The notes under the pieces were generated by a model that saw nothing but the letters and a program-made list of their open reading frames with translations, did not search any database and was not told where the DNA came from. Positions 59,409 through 64,000 of a stretch of DNA of 64,000 nucleotides are shown here, piece after piece; position 1 is the first letter of the stretch, and every line of letters begins with the position of its first letter. Origin of the DNA: Candidatus Gastranaerophilales bacterium (lineage in GTDB: Bacteria; Cyanobacteriota; Vampirovibrionia; Gastranaerophilales; Gastranaerophilaceae). The DNA lies in assembly GCA_944324305.1 (NCBI GenBank), contig CALUVV010000009.1:39829-103828 (forward strand). Reading direction: 5' to 3'. The translations under genes and the position numbers were made by a program.

Positions 59409-60762
59409 TGTCTTCCTCAATAAGCGGATCGCCTTTTTGAACTTCTATAATTTCCAGACCTTCTTCATACGGGTTTTGAAGTGAGTGAATGGCTTTCAGC
59501 GGGATATCAACGCTATGTCCCGGAGAAAGAATTAATTCTTTTCCTTCCAGTACAACTTTTGCTGTTCCTGAAAGTACAACCCAGTGCTCGCTTCTGAAAT
59601 TATGTGATTGTACGGAAAGCTTCTGACCGGTATTTACATGAATTATTTTTGTCAAAAATCCGTCGCCCTGGGCAATAACAGTGTAAAATCCCCAGGGGCG
59701 GTATACTGTTTTATGCACAAGATGCGTGTTGTCATTTTGTTGTTTCAATGTTTCATAAATTTGTTTAACATCTTGTGTAAGGTCCTTTTTGCAGGCAAGA
59801 ATTGCATCTTCGGTTTCGACAATAACTGTATCTTCAAGCCCGATTGTTGCAACAAGTTTTGACGATGAGTAAACAAATGAATTTTTGGAATTTTTATCAA
59901 GAACATGACCGATAAATACATTTCCATGTGTATCTTTATTGCTTACGTCATAAATAGACTGCCAGGAACCTAAATCATTCCAGTCGCTTTCTAATTTAAC
60001 GAGCGCAATTTTGTCTGATTTTTCCATAATTGCATAATCTATGGAAATACTCGGCATTTTATCAAAATTAATAAACGGGATTTCATTTGATTTTGAGAAA
60101 TCAAATTCTTCGGAAATTTTTGCAATATCAGGAGCATGCTTAACTGTTTCATTAAGCAGTACAGATGCTTTGAACATAAATATTCCGCTGTTCCAAAAAT
60201 AAGTGCCGTCGTGAAGATATTTTTTTGCGGTTTCCAAATCAGGTTTTTCAACGAATTCTTTAACCTTAAATCCTTCTCCAGTTTTTTCGGAAGTATTAAT
60301 ATATCCGTAACCTGTTTCAGGATAATCCGGCTTAATCCCGAATGTTACAATGTAACCTTCCTGCGCAAGTTTTTCTCCCTTTTTAACAGTAGAGAAAAAT
60401 TTGTCATTATCTTTGATTAAATGGTCGGACGGAACAACAATAATAACAGGATCCGAGGCGGATTTTTGCATTATGTATTTTGCGGAAAGAACAATTGCCG
60501 GAGCCGTATTTTTTGCAACGGGTTCCGATAATACCACAGGTGAAGAACTGATTTCGGAAAGCTGCATGCGGACATTTGATGTATGCTTTGTGTTTGTAAT
60601 ACTTATAATATTTTCCTGCGGCATACATTTATTAAGCCTTTCAAAAGTGGATTGCAAAAGACTTTTATCCGAATTCAAATTTAATAACTGTTTCGGGTAT
60701 AATTCTCTCGATAAAGGCCATAATCTGCTCCCTGAGCCGCCCGCTAATATAATTCCGTACAT
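59374..60762 (-). CDS. manC: Mannose-1-phosphate guanylyltransferase / mannose-6-phosphate isomerase
   Basis: Makes GDP-mannose for surface polysaccharide. 462 aa, typical of the bifunctional type II enzyme. N-terminal pyrophosphorylase signature: GIILAGGSGSRLWPLSRELYPKQ. FVEKPDLETAKKYL and NSGIFMF follow. The C-terminal cupin (isomerase) domain contains YRPWGFYTVIAQGDGFLTKII, QLSVQSHNFRSEHWVVL-like metal-binding sequence and SVDIPLKAIHSLQNP. AGGAGG precedes the ATG. Monocistronic and convergent with the metallopeptidase gene. It fits with the GT2 and RgpF-like genes at 12-13 kb as surface-sugar functions. Confidence 0.95.
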   Translation of the reverse strand: MYGIILAGGSGSRLWPLSRELYPKQLLNLNSDKSLLQSTFERLNKCMPQENIISITNTKHTSNVRMQLSEISSSPVVLSEPVAKNTAPAIVLSAKYIMQKSASDPVIIVVPSDHLIKDNDKFFSTVKKGEKLAQEGYIVTFGIKPDYPETGYGYINTSEKTGEGFKVKEFVEKPDLETAKKYLHDGTYFWNSGIFMFKASVLLNETVKHAPDIAKISEEFDFSKSNEIPFINFDKMPSISIDYAIMEKSDKIALVKLESDWNDLGSWQSIYDVSNKDTHGNVFIGHVLDKNSKNSFVYSSSKLVATIGLEDTVIVETEDAILACKKDLTQDVKQIYETLKQQNDNTHLVHKTVYRPWGFYTVIAQGDGFLTKIIHVNTGQKLSVQSHNFRSEHWVVLSGTAKVVLEGKELILSPGHSVDIPLKAIHSLQNPYEEGLEIIEVQKGDPLIEEDIIRYEDMYGRV

Positions 60763-60884
60763 TTAACCTCCTGATATATTTACATTTATTATACTATAAA
60801 ATAAAAATTTTTATTATCTCTTGCGATTTAATGTAAATTTTCTTTATAAAACTTCTCTTTTAAAAGCAAATATTCTTAATTTTC

Positions 60885-60913
60885 TTGAATAATAAATGAT
60901 TTTTTGCTAAAGT
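60885..60913 (+). promoter_or_regulatory. Promoter of the lytic transglycosylase gene
   Basis: TTGAAT (60885-60890), 17-nt spacer, TAAAGT (60908-60913). The ATG at 60923 is 10 nt after the -10 box without a Shine-Dalgarno, so the leader is absent or very short. Confidence 0.45.
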
Positions 60914-60922
60914 ATTATAAGA

Positions 60923-62911
60923 ATGTTTGAGTGGGATTTGAAAAAGAAAGTAATAGCCGGAGCTTTAGCCTTTGGATTAATTTCCGCAGGGGTTTATTTT
61001 TCAGTGATATATCAACCGCCTGCAAAGACAGATAAAATTTATTCTGCAGCTCTTTCAGATTTTGAAAAAGGAGATTATCAGAATGCATATTATCTTTTTT
61101 CGAAAATAAGCATGTTCTCTAACCTTAAGCCGATTGCCATTTATCACAGAGCAGAATGTGCCAGAATGTTAGACGATGACAGATCAGAAATTAAACAATA
61201 CCAGTTATTGTTTAATAATTATCCAAAACATAAACTCAGTATCCGCTCGCGTTACCTTGCAGGTCAAAAATTGATAAAAGACAGACCCCAGCTTGCAAAA
61301 AAATATTTTGAAAATATTATTCATAATGCCCCTGATACGGATTATGCTATTGCTTCCGAATATTATCTCGGCGTAATTCTGAAAAATAAATATGAAAATG
61401 CTAAAATAGTTCCCCAATCTGCTGTTGATGATATCCAAAATCATTTCAGGCATTATATTGAAAAGGCTCCTGCGGGAAAACTCGGATTACTTGCGGTAAA
61501 TGATTGGCTCGATTTTTGCGATGATATTTCAAAAGATGATTATTTGCTTATGGCAAAAACCTGTTATCTGTTCGGTGAATATGAAAAAGCAAGGGAACTT
61601 ATTCATAAAGCAGATATTAATGAAGCTTGGGCACTTGATGTAAAAAATTCTTATGCTTTAAAAAATTATCCGAGAGCTAAATTTTTAACGGAGAACGGAC
61701 TTCAAAAGCTTGCACAATATGTTTCCGAGGATGAGATTATTGAAGCAGTTGATATTTATACGGGGCTGTCCGCTTCCAAACCTCAAGCCGTTGACAGGCT
61801 GCTCGGACTTGCTCAAGGTAAAGGCAGGGATTATTTGTTGAGCTTAAAATGCCAGAATGTTTCTCAAAATGACAAAACAACATGCTATAGTCATTTATAT
61901 CTTAAATACCCTGACGGAAGATTTTCTGCTGATGCTCTCGCTAATATCTTTTTTGCAAAGATTAAAGCCCATGATTACGAAAATGCTCAAAAAATCGGGC
62001 GTGACCATCTGAAAAAATTTCCTAATGCTAATTCATCTCCCATGGTTATGTTTTGGATGGGAAAAATTGCCGAAAAAACTAACAGTTATGAAGAATTTTC
62101 AAATTATTATAAAGGTGTGATTGAAAGATTTCCCGATTCATATTACGCATACAGGGCTTACCTTAAACTGAGCGGTTTTAGAGGACCATTGATAACAAGT
62201 TATATTAATCCTCAGCCCGTTGTATATCCTTATAAATACACACGCAATAATATTATAGTAAAACTTGTGGAATTAAAGGACTATGATATTGTCAGCGAAC
62301 TCGGCGGTAATGATGAATTTATTAAAAGCTGGGTTTTGTATAAAAAAGGAGATTATTCACATTCCATGCTCGTTGCACGTGATGCAATGGATAAAATTCA
62401 GAATAAACCTGACAAATATGATTTAAGATGGCGTCTTGTTTATCCCGTAATTTTTTATGACGGAATTAGAAAATACGCTGACGAAACAGGTAATAATCCT
62501 CCGCTTATGCTTGCATTGACAAGAGAAGAAAGTTATTTTGACCCTCTTGCCCAGAGTATTGCCGGTGCTAGCGGTTTAATGCAGCTCATGCCCTCAACGG
62601 CTAATGAAATAAATGTAAAATATAAACTCGGACTCAATATTTCTGATGCTCTTTTCAATCCAGATAAAAATATTAAACTGGGAAATTATTACTACGAATT
62701 TTTGAGAAGAAATCTTGAAGGGTATGATATTTCATCTGTTGCCGCTTATAACGGAGGAATAGGTTCTATCAAGAGATGGAAAACAACTCTTCACTATAAT
62801 GATACAGACGAATTTGTAGAACAAATTCCTTACTCCGAAACGCAAAATTATGTGAAAAAAGTTTTCAGAAGTTATTGGAATTATATAAGAATATATAATG
62901 GAAATAATTAA
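60923..62911 (+). CDS. Soluble-type lytic transglycosylase (Slt-like)
   Basis: Cleaves peptidoglycan between MurNAc and GlcNAc, giving 1,6-anhydro ends. 662 aa with an N-terminal signal anchor (VIAGALAFGLISAGVYFSVIY, residues about 11-31). The middle is a long alpha-superhelical TPR-like region (FEKGDYQNAYYLFSKI, YPKHKLSIRSRYLAGQKL, PDTDYAIASEYYLGVIL and others). The C-terminal SLT/lysozyme-fold domain has catalytic Glu in LTREESYFDPLAQSIAGASG, then LMQLMPSTA, NIKLGNYYYEFL and VAAYNGGIGSI. It is followed by a terminator and faces a small secreted protein. Confidence 0.95.
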   Translation: MFEWDLKKKVIAGALAFGLISAGVYFSVIYQPPAKTDKIYSAALSDFEKGDYQNAYYLFSKISMFSNLKPIAIYHRAECARMLDDDRSEIKQYQLLFNNYPKHKLSIRSRYLAGQKLIKDRPQLAKKYFENIIHNAPDTDYAIASEYYLGVILKNKYENAKIVPQSAVDDIQNHFRHYIEKAPAGKLGLLAVNDWLDFCDDISKDDYLLMAKTCYLFGEYEKARELIHKADINEAWALDVKNSYALKNYPRAKFLTENGLQKLAQYVSEDEIIEAVDIYTGLSASKPQAVDRLLGLAQGKGRDYLLSLKCQNVSQNDKTTCYSHLYLKYPDGRFSADALANIFFAKIKAHDYENAQKIGRDHLKKFPNANSSPMVMFWMGKIAEKTNSYEEFSNYYKGVIERFPDSYYAYRAYLKLSGFRGPLITSYINPQPVVYPYKYTRNNIIVKLVELKDYDIVSELGGNDEFIKSWVLYKKGDYSHSMLVARDAMDKIQNKPDKYDLRWRLVYPVIFYDGIRKYADETGNNPPLMLALTREESYFDPLAQSIAGASGLMQLMPSTANEINVKYKLGLNISDALFNPDKNIKLGNYYYEFLRRNLEGYDISSVAAYNGGIGSIKRWKTTLHYNDTDEFVEQIPYSETQNYVKKVFRSYWNYIRIYNGNN

Positions 62912-62913
62912 AA

Positions 62914-62946
62914 AAAACGACCTGTTTTTAAACAGGTCGTTTTTAC
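62914..62946. terminator. Terminator between the lytic transglycosylase and the small secreted protein
   Basis: AAAACGACCTGTTT / AAACAGGTCGTTTT arms with A/T-runs on both sides; probably bidirectional. Confidence 0.85.
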
Positions 62947-62966
62947 ATGCTTTTTCGGGGGCATGC

Positions 62967-63395
62967 TTATATCATATTTTTTCTGATATTTTCTTTTTGC
63001 TTATCTATCTTTTTAATTCTTTTCTCAATAGATTTAATTTGCTTGCTTAAAGCTTTTCTTTCAGCTTTTATTGCAGTGTATTGTGCGTCTACATCAGAAT
63101 ATTTTGTTTTGTAGTTAAGCAGTTCATTTCTTACATCAACCTGTGCATTGTCAAGTTGAATAATAGCATTCTGCATTTTCACGTTTCCTGCAGGTTCTTC
63201 ATTAACCGTATTAGCCTTTGGTGTAACAGGCGAAGCTACTGGCGCTGCAGTTGTCGCGGATGTTCTTACAGGTGTGCCGTAAGCCGTGTCATCAAAATTT
63301 AATGGTGTAAATGCGTTTCCGTCTGCAAATGCCGCAGCTGAGCATGCCAATAAAATTGATAGAGATAATACACAATTTCTTAAAGTTTTTTTCAT
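62967..63395 (-). CDS. Small secreted coiled-coil protein
   Basis: 142 aa. Sec signal peptide (KKTLRNCVLSLSILLACSAA then AFA, cleavage after about residue 24). A low-complexity Ala/Thr/Pro linker (TSATTAAPVASPVTPKANTV) follows, then a C-terminal coiled coil (VDAQYTAIKAERKALSKQIK, SIEKRIKKIDKQKENIRKNM). No family recognised; a periplasmic or surface structural role is inferred from layout. AAAGGAGAATTG lies before the ATG. Monocistronic. Confidence 0.75.
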   Translation of the reverse strand: MKKTLRNCVLSLSILLACSAAAFADGNAFTPLNFDDTAYGTPVRTSATTAAPVASPVTPKANTVNEEPAGNVKMQNAIIQLDNAQVDVRNELLNYKTKYSDVDAQYTAIKAERKALSKQIKSIEKRIKKIDKQKENIRKNMI

Positions 63396-63744
63396 GCCAA
63401 TTCTCCTTTATTGCTATATATTTATTAATTCGATAATTATATATGAACAGTATATATTACGTACCTTAAAAAAAACTCATTCAAAAAAATGAAAAATATT
63501 CGGAACTTTTTTAATCCTCATGCGTCATAGAATTTGTGTGCATTTTTATATTATGAATTTTTGTAAATGGCTTAAAGTGGCGCTATAACTGACTTTTTAA
63601 AAATTCTAAAAAAACTTGCAAAAAACATGGAAACATGGACTTGATTTAAAATTTTCTTTTGCATACAATAAAAGACGTGCCCAGTGCACAGCGAACATTC
63701 AAAATTCTTAGTTAAGATAGTTTAAAAAAAATAAATAAAACCTC
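63396..63744. other. AT-rich intergenic region with no gene seen
   Basis: About 350 bp without a credible reading frame or RNA gene. It contains the promoter region of the small secreted protein and a short GTGCCCAGTGCAC-type palindrome near 63680. Confidence 0.5.
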
Positions 63745-63772
63745 TTGACAAAAGAAATTGATGATATAAGAT
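63745..63772 (+). promoter_or_regulatory. Promoter, probably of an rRNA operon
   Basis: Perfect TTGACA (63745-63750), 16-nt spacer, TAAGAT (63767-63772; TATAAG overlaps). It precedes a gene-free structured leader that runs to the window end. Confidence 0.55.
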
Positions 63773-64000
63773 AAAAAATGCAGATGACACTAGCAATTAG
63801 AAATAAATAATTAAATGCATCTGACTTATATATAAAAAAGGAAGTAAACCCCGATTTAAAAATTAAACAATAAATTGTGTCTGCGGTTGCAGAGCTCGTT
63901 GAAAGAGCGGTCGAAAATCCAATCAGTACCTTGACAACAGAATAGCTGAAAACATAATACTTTGTTAATTCAAAAAAACGAAATGATGAGGACAGTCTAT
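63773..64000 (+). promoter_or_regulatory. Structured leader resembling a 16S rRNA upstream region (16S itself beyond the window)
   Basis: No reading frame. It contains a CAGATG/CATCTG stem (about 63783-63825), two compact hairpins (CTGC-GGTT-GCAG; GCTC...GAGC near 63893-63908) and the phrase CCTTGACAACAGAATAGC (63929-63946), like the conserved CTTGAaAACtGAATA motif seen before 16S genes in several phyla. A second TTGACA-N16-CATAAT is at 63931-63958. The assignment is inference; the 16S sequence is not in the window. Confidence 0.4.

Noticed and set aside
1..64000. tRNA genes, CRISPR arrays, insertion sequences, transposases or prophage
   Set aside because: I found no tRNA T-loop pattern in the spacers, no transposase-like product and no array; the S74 domain at 36550 is the only phage-like feature and lies in a pilin-type gene.

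Overview
The window is AT-rich bacterial DNA that reads like a non-photosynthetic cyanobacterial relative, most likely a gut Gastranaerophilales (Melainabacteria/Vampirovibrionia). The affiliation is inferred, not searched. Four things point there: a Ycf45-type AAA+R3H protein (41632-43257); the ribosomal order infA-rpmJ-rpsM-rpsK-rpsD-rpoA-rplQ-truA-rplM-rpsI; pilin-like proteins with an AFTLAEV N-terminus; and several protein families I cannot match to well-studied bacteria. The metabolic genes are anaerobic and fermentative: ferredoxin-linked 2-oxoacid oxidoreductase, pyruvate phosphate dikinase, class III ribonucleotide reductase.

Layout. 1-8.5 kb: uppS (cut by the window edge), fusA, a coiled-coil protein with an 'ASQAR' N-terminal motif, then symporter-ileS on the minus strand. 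8.6-16.6 kb: B12-dependent nrdJ, an unknown protein, two sugar-polymer genes, pheT, a secreted SH3-like protein. 16.6-20.7 kb: a pilin-like gene broken by a C10 tract, then rplI followed by a MetE-like protein, a CooC-like ATPase and folD. 20.8-26.8 kb: a small coiled-coil gene and the ribosomal/rpoA cluster (minus). 26.8-30.8 kb: a decayed pilin-like gene, lepB with a polyprenyl synthase, a second ASQAR protein. 30.9-38.6 kb: an unknown three-gene operon and nrdDG diverge from one 400-bp region that carries a cobalamin riboswitch in each direction; a prepilin/YadA-head/S74-chaperone chimera with an in-frame G10 tract follows. 38.8-49.0 kb: acyltransferase, third ASQAR protein, Ycf45-like protein, ppdK, four-subunit 2-oxoacid:ferredoxin oxidoreductase. 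49.2-63.4 kb: a 2675-residue coiled-coil protein, glcD-like oxidase, metallopeptidase, manC, lytic transglycosylase, small secreted coiled-coil protein. The last 600 bp hold no gene but look like an rRNA-operon promoter and leader.

How it fits together. DNA precursor synthesis is covered twice: nrdJ needs cobalamin, while nrdDG does not and sits behind a cobalamin riboswitch, so cobalamin should favour NrdJ and shut nrdDG. The same intergenic region places an uncharacterised three-gene operon (Zn-ribbon-like, membrane and helical-repeat proteins) under its own cobalamin riboswitch; this is the best candidate here for an undescribed system. A second theme is surface variation: two prepilin-like genes each carry a 10-base G/C run between the start codon and the prepilin cleavage site, one in frame and one out of frame. 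A third theme is an expanded set of coiled-coil proteins (four ASQAR-type genes plus the giant), each with a similar AT-rich near-palindrome about 90-115 bp upstream.
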